A stretch of 39,431 nucleotides of DNA from an uncultured Alphaproteobacteria bacterium. GTDB lineage: Bacteria; Pseudomonadota; Alphaproteobacteria; Geminicoccales; Geminicoccaceae. The stretch spans positions 1 to 39,431 of the forward strand of contig CALBAK010000107.1 in assembly GCA_937926445.1 (NCBI GenBank). The letters run 5' to 3'. Shown piece by piece: positions 7,951 through 15,746 of the stretch. The notes under the pieces were generated by a model. That model made no database searches and was not told the origin of the DNA. It saw only the letters and a program-made list of their open reading frames with translations. The translations under genes and the position numbers were made by a program. The stretch's first letter is position 1. Each line of letters begins with the position of its first letter.

Positions 7951-10900
7951 ATGAACGCGAGGCCGACCGCGGACTGTGCCCGACCGGGACGGGTCGGCTG
8001 GGCGGAGCTCGGCTCGCTCTCGGCCGCCGGGCTGTTCGCGCTCGCCGCGGTGGCGGCGACCCTGCGCGGGGCCGGGCCGCTCGGCGCCGCTCCGGCCGGG
8101 CTCGCGGGCGCCCTCGCGCTCCTCGCGACCGCCCGCGGCCGCAGGGCCCGGCCGCCCACGCCCGGACGCTTGCTGTTCGACGCACTCGCGATCGCCCTCC
8201 TGGCGCTCGCTTGCGATCCGGCGGCGCAACCCTGGGGCACCCCGCGCGTGTGGGCCGATCTCCTGACGCTCACCCCGCTCGGCGCCGGGGCCGCCGTGGC
8301 CCTCTACCTCGCGGCCGGGGTCTGGACGCTCGGCCGCGAGCATCGCTGGCCGCACCTGCCCACGAGACTCGCCTGGCTCGTCGCACCGTTCCTCCTCAAT
8401 CTCCTCCTCCTGCTCGGCGCTCGCCCGCTCCTGGCCGAGCTCGGCTCCCTCCTCCTGCCGGCGGGCGTCGATTCGGCGAGCGCCGTCCTCTTCGCCCGGT
8501 TCCTGGTGCTCGCGGGCTTCAACCTCGTGCTCGCGGTGGGCACAGGCTTCGTGATGGACCATCGCTGGACCCGCGATCCGGCCCTTCTGGCCCTCCTGAT
8601 CGCGGGCGCTCTTCTGGCCGTCCTCTCCCCGCTCCTGGCCGACCTCGGCTCCAGCCGGGCGGTCGGCGAGCTGCCCGCACTCTTGCGGGTGCCGGCGGTG
8701 CTGGTGACGGGCAGCCTCGCCCAGGCGGCGCTTTGGGCCGAAGTCTTCCTGATGACCGGGATCCTGTTGGACGCCCTGATCGTCCGGCGGCCGACCCTGC
8801 CCGCGGCGCTCGGCCATTTCCGCGACGGGCTCGGCAAGGGTGCCGTCTACACCCTCGTCTTCCTGCTCGTGATCCACCTCCCGGCGCTCGCCGCCAGCGC
8901 GGCTGCCGTCCGGGCCCTGGTCGAGGCGGCCCCGCTCCTGGCCGCCACGCTCGTGGGCGCGCTCCTCTTCCCGGCCGCCCGCACGATCGTCGAGACCTTC
9001 GACGGCAGCCCGGCCTTCGCCCGGCGGCTCCTGCACGCCGCCCGCCATCCCTGGGGCTACGCCCGGGGTGCCGTGATCGGGCTCGCCGTGGGTCTGGGGC
9101 TCGTGGGCGGTCTGGCGACGGCCGGTCCCCTCGGCCGTTTCGTCTTCGGGGCACTCGCCGGGATCGCCGCCTATGCGGGGGTCGATCTCGTGGCCGATGC
9201 GGTTCAGGTGGCGGGCGGCCGACGGCGGCGGCTGCAGACCTGGCGGCTCTACGCGCTGGGCGCCGGGCTCGGCGGGATCGCCGGCGGTGCCCTCGCCTGG
9301 TATCTCGATGCACCCCAGCTCGCCACCGTGCTCGACAAATGGGCGCGCTACGCGAGCGTCCACTTCCCGCTCGACGGTCGCCCGGTCGAGCCCTACGTGG
9401 TCTATCCGTTGTTCAGCAAATGGGGAGCGCAGGATCTCGGCCGACCCGAGGGCGGGGTGGCGCTGTTCTACGCCGAATCGCTCTCCGGTGTGATCAACTG
9501 GTCGCTCGCGGCCCCGCTCTTTTCGATCAACCTCGTACTTCTCACGGCCCTGGTCGACCGGCGGCTGCGGCCGCTCGAGGAGCTCTTCTCCTCGCGCGGC
9601 CTCTTGGCGCTGGTCGAGCAGGCGATCCGCGTGCTGCGCTGGGGCCTCTGGATGGCCCCGATCATCTACTCTTTCCTCCGGCTCTCGCCCGATCCCTCCT
9701 GGTACAACCAGGACGGAGCGGTGCGGACCGTGGTGGCGACCGTCCAGGCGATCCGGCTCGAGCCCGAGGCCTTCCGCGCCTGGAGCCTCGAGCTGTTCCT
9801 GGGCCTGTTGGCCTACGATTGGCTGCGGATGCTGATCTGGTTCGACCATATGGGCCTGCGCGTCGCCACCCTCGTCAACCTCTCCTTCGTGGGCGGCGAC
9901 GTGCTCGACGAGAAGGCCGCCCGCTTCCTCGGCCACTCCGCGCGCACCCGCTGCATTCCCGAGGGCATTCGCCGCTTCGCGACCTGGCTGCCGCTCCTGA
10001 TCCCCTTCTACATTCCGCGCGGGGCCGAATGGGATCGGGTATGGACCGGCGCCGAGCAGGTCCGCGCTGCGGCCGGGCCGCTTTTGCCGGCGGTCGGCAC
10101 CACCCTCGTCGGCTACGCCTTCGCTGCCGGGCTCTGCTCTTTCGTCCTCGCCGTCCTCTACAACGAGATCGTCCGCGCCCGGCGGATCCGTCACCCGCGC
10201 CCGCATCTGCAGCCCGGCGTCGGCTGGGCCCCTGAGCGCCCCTGGCTCTTGAGCAACGGTCGCTACACGGTCGAGCTCGCCAGCGACGGGCGCGGCTTCT
10301 CGCGGGTTCTGAGCGCGCTCCATCGCGAGTACGAGATCGACCTCACCCGCCGGCCGGACGACCCTTTGCGCCGCCGCGGCAAGCTGTTCTGGCTGTGCGA
10401 CAGCGACGCGCCGGGGCAGCCGCCGATCGGTCTCCAGGCGCTTCCCGGTACGCTCGATCCGTCCTTCCCGGAGGTCAGCCGGCCCGCGCCCTGGGCCGCC
10501 TGCCTCGCGCGCCGGGCCGGCGGGCTGCGGCTGCGCGCGCGGGTCTCGGTCGCCGAACGCGATCCGGTCGAGATCTGGGAGCTCGAGATCCTGAACCTCG
10601 AGGACCGGCCGCGGCGGCTGCGGCTCACGAGCTTCCAGGAGCTTGCGATGGCCCCGCGCGATGCGGTCGAGCGCACGCCGGCCTTCGCCGCCCTCCATGT
10701 CGCCACCTGGTTCGTGCCGAGCCTGGGTGCGATCCTCGCGCGCAACCGTATGCTCCCGAACGGGGCCCGGCGTCCGGAGGACGAGCGGCCCTCGCCCGAG
10801 CACCTCTTCCATGCCGTGGCGGGCGACCTGCCGCCGGGTGCCCGCCTGGTGGGCTACGAAGACAGCCGCGCGCGTTTTTTGGGGCCGGGCGGGATCGCAG

Positions 10901-13509
10901 CACCCGCGGGCCTCGCCCCCGGTGCCGCCCGGCCTGTCGAGGATGCCGGGCTCCTCTGCACTTTCGACCCGGCGGCGAGCCTCACGCTCGCCCTCGAGCT
11001 GCCGCCCCGCGGCTGCCTGCGGCTGCGCTTCGTCGACGGTTACGCACCCGATCGCGAGACGGCGGTCCGGCTGATCTGCCGCTGGGGCCGCCGTCCGGTC
11101 CCTGATCCCGAGGGTCTCGAGCGGGAGCTCGCCGCGTGGCGCGAGCTGCGCGATCCGCCCCAACCGGAGAAGCCCTTCCCCGGGTTCACGGCCGACGGTC
11201 GCGCCGTGCGGTTGCCCGGCGCCCTTCCCCGCCCCTGGCACCACCTGCTCGCGAGCCCGCTCGGCCACGGTGCGGTGGTCGGCAGCGACGGCGAGATCTT
11301 CGCCTTCGGCGGCAACGCCCAGCAGAACGCCTGGAACCGTTTCCAGCTCGACACCGTGCCGGTCGATTGGCCGAGCCGGGCGATCTGGGTCCGGGACCGC
11401 GAGAGCGGGCGGCTCGAAACCGCCTGCTTCGCGCCGGCCCGCCCGCGCGATGCGCGTTTCGAGGTCCGCTTCGAGCCGGGCCGGGTGATCTTCCGCAAAC
11501 GGCCCGAAGAGCCGGACGGGCTCGAGCTCGAGCAGATCGTGAGCCTCGCCGAGGACGCTCCGGTCCAGCTCGACCTCTTGCGCATCCGCAACGGCGGCCC
11601 GCGACCGCGCCGGCTCCGGGCGATCCCGGCGGTCCACGTGGCACTCGCCGAGCTGCCGCGCGACAGCCGTGGCCGGCTCGAGACGCGGCTCGAAGAAACC
11701 GGGCCGTTCGCGGTCTATCTGCGGCACGCTCGCAACGATTTCCGCAAGGGCTGGCTGTTCGTCGCCACGAGCCTGCAGGCGGATGCGGTCGAGGCGATGC
11801 GGGCCCGCTTCGTGGGTCTGCCGGAAGCCTGGGCGGACGGGCCCCTGTTCCTCGCCGAGGGGGTGCCCGATCCGCGTTGTCGCGACGACGGCGAGCGGTT
11901 CGTGGCGTTCGGCGCCGACCTCGAGCTCGGGCCCGGCGAGGAAGCGGTGGTGACCCTGGCCCTCGGCCAGGCCTTCGAGCTCTCCGAGGCCCGCGCGCTC
12001 GCCCGTCGGTTCCGCGAGCCCGCCACGGCCCGCGCGGCGGTCGAGGCGACGCTCGCCCGATGGGAAGAGCGGCTCTCGGTCCTGCGCGTCGAGACCGACG
12101 ATCCCGCCTTCGACCGGCTCGTCAACGACTGGCTGCCCTATCAAGTGCTGACCGCTCGCCTCTGGGGACGTTGCGGGCCGCACCAGCGCGGCGGCGCCTT
12201 CGGCTTTCGCGACCAGTTGCAGGACGTGCTGCCGCTCCTCGTCCTCGACCCCGATGCGGCCCGCGCCCAGATCCTCTTGCACGCCGCCCAGCAGTTCCTC
12301 GAGGGCGACGTGGTCCAGTGGTGGCACCCGTCCTGGGAGGGCAAGACCGGTCTCGCCGCCCGCAATCGTGTGTCCGACCCCCAGCTCTGGCTGCCCCATG
12401 TCGTCGCCCGCTACGTCGAGGCGACCGGTGAAAGGGACATTCTCGACGAGCCGGTCCCCTTCCTCGAGGGCCGTGCGATCCCGCCCGGTGCCGAAGGGAT
12501 CGTGCTCGCCCCGCGCCCCTCGCGCGAGGTCGAGAGCCTGTTCGAGCATTGCCGGCGGGCGGTCGACTTCACGCTCGCCCGGCTCGGGCCGCACGGCCTG
12601 CCGCTCATCGGCACCGGCGACTGGAACGACGGGCTCGACCGGCTCGGCCGGCGCGGCCGCGGCGAGAGCGTCTGGCTCGGCTTCTTCCTCCTGGACGTGC
12701 TGCGCAACCTGGCCCCGCTCGCCGAGCGGCGGGGCGAAGAGCGGATCGCCCGTCGCTGGCGGGCCGCCGAGGCACGGCTTCGCGGCGCGCTCGCCGCCAT
12801 GGCTCGCGGCGACCGCTTCGTGCGGGCGATCGACGACCGTGGCCGCGAGCTCCTGGTGAGCGACGCGCTCTCGGCCGCCTGGCCCGTGCTCGCGGGCCTC
12901 GTCGACCTCGAGCAGGGGCGACGGATCGTGCTCGCCGCCCTCGACTCGCTCGAGCGCGACGGCATGGTCTTGCTCCTCCATCCCCCCTTCGACGAGCAGA
13001 GTGATCCTTATCCCGGTCGGATCGCCGCCTATCCGCAGGGCGTGCGCGAGAATGGCGGGCAGTACAGCCACGGCGTGTCCTGGCTCGTGGACGCGCTCTT
13101 GCGTCTTTCGAGCCTCGCCCGGGCGGCCGGCCGATCGGCCGATGCGGCAGCCCTCGAGGCCCGCGCGGTCGAGGTCTGGTACAAGATCTCGCCTCTCGGC
13201 GAATCGGCACCCGATCGCCTCGCCCGCTACGGCCTGCCGCCGCACCAGCAGCCGGCGGACGTGAGCTTCGGGCCCGGCTACGAGGAGCGCGGCGGCTGGG
13301 CCTGGTACACGGGCTCGGCGGCACGGATGCTGAGTGCGGCCTACGGCCTCCTGGGTCTCGCGATGCGGGATCGCGAGCTCGTGATACCGGCCGATCCGAC
13401 ACGCCCGCGCGGCCGTCTCGTGCTGCGGCGGCTCGTCTGGCGGGGACGGACCTTGATCGAGGGGGGCCGCGTCCTCCCCGGCGCATCGGCCGCGACTCGT
13501 GCGGGCTAG
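7951..13509 (+). CDS. Large polytopic membrane protein with C-terminal GH94 glycoside-phosphorylase module (cyclic-glucan-synthase-like, GT84 not seen)
   Basis: 1852 aa. ATG 7951 is preceded by AGAGAGGAG at good spacing; an in-frame ATG at 7834 lacks this. Residues about 15-740 are a hydrophobic, multi-span membrane region. Then come two beta-sandwich segments typical of GH94 (first from LLSNGRYTVELASDGRGF near 765; second from SPLGHGAVVGSDGEIFAFGG near 1100) and an (alpha/alpha)6 barrel: GGAFGFRDQLQDVLPL (about 1412), GTGDWNDGLDRLG (1554-1566), GVRENGGQYSHGVSWLVDA (about 1698) and WYTGSAARM (about 1786). In GH94 the DWND motif supplies the general acid, and the His of QYSH and the TG of YTG help bind phosphate, so phosphorolysis is plausible. 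The arrangement equals the C-terminal half of NdvB/Cgs cyclic beta-1,2-glucan synthases, but the protein is about 1000 aa shorter and I see no GT84 segment. Role inferred: turnover or length control of a glucan at the membrane. Confidence 0.85.
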   Translation: MNARPTADCARPGRVGWAELGSLSAAGLFALAAVAATLRGAGPLGAAPAGLAGALALLATARGRRARPPTPGRLLFDALAIALLALACDPAAQPWGTPRVWADLLTLTPLGAGAAVALYLAAGVWTLGREHRWPHLPTRLAWLVAPFLLNLLLLLGARPLLAELGSLLLPAGVDSASAVLFARFLVLAGFNLVLAVGTGFVMDHRWTRDPALLALLIAGALLAVLSPLLADLGSSRAVGELPALLRVPAVLVTGSLAQAALWAEVFLMTGILLDALIVRRPTLPAALGHFRDGLGKGAVYTLVFLLVIHLPALAASAAAVRALVEAAPLLAATLVGALLFPAARTIVETFDGSPAFARRLLHAARHPWGYARGAVIGLAVGLGLVGGLATAGPLGRFVFGALAGIAAYAGVDLVADAVQVAGGRRRRLQTWRLYALGAGLGGIAGGALAWYLDAPQLATVLDKWARYASVHFPLDGRPVEPYVVYPLFSKWGAQDLGRPEGGVALFYAESLSGVINWSLAAPLFSINLVLLTALVDRRLRPLEELFSSRGLLALVEQAIRVLRWGLWMAPIIYSFLRLSPDPSWYNQDGAVRTVVATVQAIRLEPEAFRAWSLELFLGLLAYDWLRMLIWFDHMGLRVATLVNLSFVGGDVLDEKAARFLGHSARTRCIPEGIRRFATWLPLLIPFYIPRGAEWDRVWTGAEQVRAAAGPLLPAVGTTLVGYAFAAGLCSFVLAVLYNEIVRARRIRHPRPHLQPGVGWAPERPWLLSNGRYTVELASDGRGFSRVLSALHREYEIDLTRRPDDPLRRRGKLFWLCDSDAPGQPPIGLQALPGTLDPSFPEVSRPAPWAACLARRAGGLRLRARVSVAERDPVEIWELEILNLEDRPRRLRLTSFQELAMAPRDAVERTPAFAALHVATWFVPSLGAILARNRMLPNGARRPEDERPSPEHLFHAVAGDLPPGARLVGYEDSRARFLGPGGIAAPAGLAPGAARPVEDAGLLCTFDPAASLTLALELPPRGCLRLRFVDGYAPDRETAVRLICRWGRRPVPDPEGLERELAAWRELRDPPQPEKPFPGFTADGRAVRLPGALPRPWHHLLASPLGHGAVVGSDGEIFAFGGNAQQNAWNRFQLDTVPVDWPSRAIWVRDRESGRLETACFAPARPRDARFEVRFEPGRVIFRKRPEEPDGLELEQIVSLAEDAPVQLDLLRIRNGGPRPRRLRAIPAVHVALAELPRDSRGRLETRLEETGPFAVYLRHARNDFRKGWLFVATSLQADAVEAMRARFVGLPEAWADGPLFLAEGVPDPRCRDDGERFVAFGADLELGPGEEAVVTLALGQAFELSEARALARRFREPATARAAVEATLARWEERLSVLRVETDDPAFDRLVNDWLPYQVLTARLWGRCGPHQRGGAFGFRDQLQDVLPLLVLDPDAARAQILLHAAQQFLEGDVVQWWHPSWEGKTGLAARNRVSDPQLWLPHVVARYVEATGERDILDEPVPFLEGRAIPPGAEGIVLAPRPSREVESLFEHCRRAVDFTLARLGPHGLPLIGTGDWNDGLDRLGRRGRGESVWLGFFLLDVLRNLAPLAERRGEERIARRWRAAEARLRGALAAMARGDRFVRAIDDRGRELLVSDALSAAWPVLAGLVDLEQGRRIVLAALDSLERDGMVLLLHPPFDEQSDPYPGRIAAYPQGVRENGGQYSHGVSWLVDALLRLSSLARAAGRSADAAALEARAVEVWYKISPLGESAPDRLARYGLPPHQQPADVSFGPGYEERGGWAWYTGSAARMLSAAYGLLGLAMRDRELVIPADPTRPRGRLVLRRLVWRGRTLIEGGRVLPGASAATRAG

Positions 13510-13583
13510 GGAACCCTTTCGCGGAACCGTGCGGGCCCGTAGGATCGCGCCCGTTCACGGGCCAGCTCCGGAGCCGCCGTCGC

Positions 13584-14396
13584 ATGACCGCCCCGACCCC
13601 CCTGATGGCCGGGAAGAGAGGCCTCGTCATGGGTATCGCCAACGACCGCTCGCTCGCCTGGGGGATCGCCCGGGCGGTGCGCCGGCACGGGGCGGAGCTC
13701 GCCGTCACCTACCAGGGCGAGCCGCTCTTGAAGCGCGTCCGCCCGCTCGCCGAGGAGCTCGGCGCCCCGCTCCTCCTGCCGGCCGACGTCACCGATCCCG
13801 CGAGCCTGGATGCGCTCTTCGGCGAGATCGCGGCGAAATGGGGCGGGATCGACTTTCTCGTCCACGCGATCGCTTATTCCGACAAAGCGCAGCTCAAGGG
13901 TCGCTACATCGACACCACGCTCGGCAATTTCCAGAAGACCATGGCGATCTCCTGCTATTCCTTCACCGATCTGGCGCGCCGCGCCGAGCCCCTGATGGGC
14001 TCGGGCTCGAGCCTGTTGACCTTGACCTACATCGGTTCGACGCGGGTCACCCCGCACTACAACGTCATGGGCGTGGCCAAGGCCGCGCTCGAGGCCTCGG
14101 TCCGCTATCTGGCGGTCGATCTCGGAGCCAAGGGAATCCGCGTCAACGCGATCTCGGCCGGGCCGGTGCGCACGCTCGCGGCCTCCGGGATCGGCGATTT
14201 CCGCTACATCCTCAAATGGAACGAGTACAATTCTCCCCTCAAACGCAACGTCACGATCGACGATGTGGGCGGTGCCGCGCTCTTCCTGCTCTCCGAGCTC
14301 GGTTCCGGCACCACCGGTGAGGTCCTGCACGTCGACTGCGGCTACCACGTGGTCGGGATGAAGGCGGTCGACGCGCCCGACATCGCCACCGTCTAG
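13584..14396 (+). CDS. fabI: Enoyl-[acyl-carrier-protein] reductase (NADH), FabI
   Basis: Last step of fatty-acid elongation: reduces trans-2-enoyl-ACP to acyl-ACP in the cytoplasm. 270 aa, the family norm. Visible: the FabI-specific nucleotide-binding start GLVMGIANDRSLAWGIA (about residues 13-29), DVTDPASLDALF, VHAIAYSDKAQLKGRYIDT (about 93-111), and the catalytic pair in YNVMGVAKAAL (Tyr-x6-Lys), then INAISAGPVRTLAASGI and the C-terminal GTTGEVLHVDCGYHVVGM. ATG 13584 has only a weak ribosome-binding site. It lies 74 bases after the GH94 gene and about 130 bases before aroC. Confidence 0.95.
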   Translation: MTAPTPLMAGKRGLVMGIANDRSLAWGIARAVRRHGAELAVTYQGEPLLKRVRPLAEELGAPLLLPADVTDPASLDALFGEIAAKWGGIDFLVHAIAYSDKAQLKGRYIDTTLGNFQKTMAISCYSFTDLARRAEPLMGSGSSLLTLTYIGSTRVTPHYNVMGVAKAALEASVRYLAVDLGAKGIRVNAISAGPVRTLAASGIGDFRYILKWNEYNSPLKRNVTIDDVGGAALFLLSELGSGTTGEVLHVDCGYHVVGMKAVDAPDIATV

Positions 14397-14460
14397 CCTC
14401 GGGTCTGGCGGGCCGCGGTTGCCTGTGCGATCGTCGCTCGGCACGAGCGGGGAACGGACG

Positions 14461-14529
14461 ATGACCGCCGACCCGACCGCGGAAACTCCGACCGTCGACG
14501 AGCCGCTCGAGAGCCTCGTGAAGATCTGA
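14461..14529 (+). CDS. 22-codon upstream ORF translationally coupled to aroC
   Basis: ATG 14461 is preceded by a good purine-rich site (GGGGAACGG) and encodes 22 residues beginning [10 protein letters not shown], acidic and rich in Pro and Thr. Its stop shares a base with the aroC start (TGATG at 14527-14531), the classic arrangement for translational coupling. It contains no aromatic residues, so a codon-stalling attenuation role for Phe, Tyr or Trp is not supported. It may be a real coupled leader or a chance ORF that positions ribosomes. Confidence 0.4.
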   Translation: MTADPTAETPTVDEPLESLVKI

Positions 14530-15605
14530 TGGCAGGATCCTCCTTCGGCGAGCTTTTCCGCTTCACGACGTGGGGCGAGAGCCACGGTCCGGCGATCGGT
14601 GTGGTGGTCGACGGCGTGCCCGCACGCCTGCCGCTCGGCGAGGCCGACATCCAACACTGGCTCGACCGGCGGCGCCCCGGGCTGTCCCGCTTCACGACCC
14701 GACGGCAGGAGCCCGACCGGGTCGAGATCCTCTCGGGCGTGTTCGAGGGGCTCACCACGGGCACGCCGGTGAGCTTGTTGATCCGTAACCTCGACCAGCG
14801 CTCGAAGGATTATTCTGAGCTCGCGGAAACCTATCGGCCGGGCCACGCCGACTTCACCTACGATGTGAAGTACGGCATCCGCGATCATCGCGGCGGCGGC
14901 CGGGCCTCGGCGCGGGAGACCGCCTGCCGGGTCGCGGCCGGGGCGATCGCGCGATTGATCCTCGGGCCCTCGGTCACGATCCGGGGCTACATGGTGCAGA
15001 TGGGGGCGGATCGGATCGATCCCGCCCGCTTCGATCCCGACGAAATCGACCGCAACCCCTTCTGGTGCCCGGACGCGGAGGCCGCGGCGCGCTGGGAGGA
15101 GCAGATCCTTTCGGTCCGCAAGGCCGGCTCCTCGATCGGTGCGGTGATCGAGGTGGTCGCCAAAGGCGTGCCGGCGGGCCTGGGCGAGCCGGTCTACGAC
15201 AAGCTCGATGCCGATCTCGCGAAAGCGATGATGAGCATCAACGCCGTCAAGGGTGTCGAGATCGGCGCCGGCTTCGCGGCCGCGGCGCTGCGCGGCGAGG
15301 AGAACGCGGACGAGATCCGCATGGGCGACGAGGGCCCGCGCTTTCTCTCGAACCACGCGGGCGGGATTCTGGGCGGCATCTCGACCGGGCAGGACATCGT
15401 CGTCCGCTTCGCGGTCAAGCCCACCTCCTCGATCCTGATCCCGCGCCGAACGATCACCCGCGACGGGCGGGAGACGGAGATCGTTACGAGAGGCCGTCAC
15501 GATCCCTGTGTGGGGATCCGCGCCGTGCCGGTCGGCGAAGCCATGATGGCCTGCGTACTCGCCGACCATCTGCTCCGCCACCGCGGCGTCTACGGCGGCC
15601 GCTGA
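14529..15605 (+). CDS. aroC: Chorismate synthase
   Basis: Converts 5-enolpyruvylshikimate 3-phosphate to chorismate, the last common step of aromatic amino-acid synthesis, using reduced FMN. 358 aa, the normal length. Visible: the N-terminal [20 protein letters not shown] (residues 11-30), [20 protein letters not shown], the conserved [20 protein letters not shown] (near 120-140), and the C-terminal region [19 protein letters not shown] with [16 protein letters not shown] 14529 overlaps the stop of a 22-codon upstream ORF by one base and has no independent strong ribosome-binding site, so initiation may depend on that ORF. Confidence 0.96.
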   Translation: MAGSSFGELFRFTTWGESHGPAIGVVVDGVPARLPLGEADIQHWLDRRRPGLSRFTTRRQEPDRVEILSGVFEGLTTGTPVSLLIRNLDQRSKDYSELAETYRPGHADFTYDVKYGIRDHRGGGRASARETACRVAAGAIARLILGPSVTIRGYMVQMGADRIDPARFDPDEIDRNPFWCPDAEAAARWEEQILSVRKAGSSIGAVIEVVAKGVPAGLGEPVYDKLDADLAKAMMSINAVKGVEIGAGFAAAALRGEENADEIRMGDEGPRFLSNHAGGILGGISTGQDIVVRFAVKPTSSILIPRRTITRDGRETEIVTRGRHDPCVGIRAVPVGEAMMACVLADHLLRHRGVYGGR

Positions 15606-15695
15606 GCCCGGGCGCCGGACGGCCGGTCTCGCGGAACGGGATCCGGTCGCTCGCCGGCGAGTTCGGGCGTCCGGAGCCGTGTCGGAAAGGGATCG

Positions 15696-15713
15696 TTAAA
15701 CTCCGGCGGTTAA
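15696..15713 (+). promoter_or_regulatory. Paired TTAA boxes upstream of the receptor gene
   Basis: TTAA at 15696-15699 and TTAA at 15710-15713 are separated by 10 bases, inside a direct repeat of TTAAA-(2-3 bases)-CCGGCGG (15696-15724). TTAA is very rare in this GC-rich DNA. Two TTAA half-sites recall CtrA boxes, though the classic spacing is 7, so this is an imperfect match. The ATG of the receptor gene is about 35 bases further on. Confidence 0.35.
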
Positions 15714-15746
15714 AAACCCGGCGGTCAGCTCGGGAGAACGCCAGGC

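Noticed and set aside
7702-13245. A 1847-codon open frame on the reverse strand opposite the GH94 membrane gene
   Set aside because: It is the mirror of a strongly biased high-GC3 gene; its translation is repetitive in Arg, Glu, Gly and Pro with no domain, while the forward frame has clear GH94 motifs.
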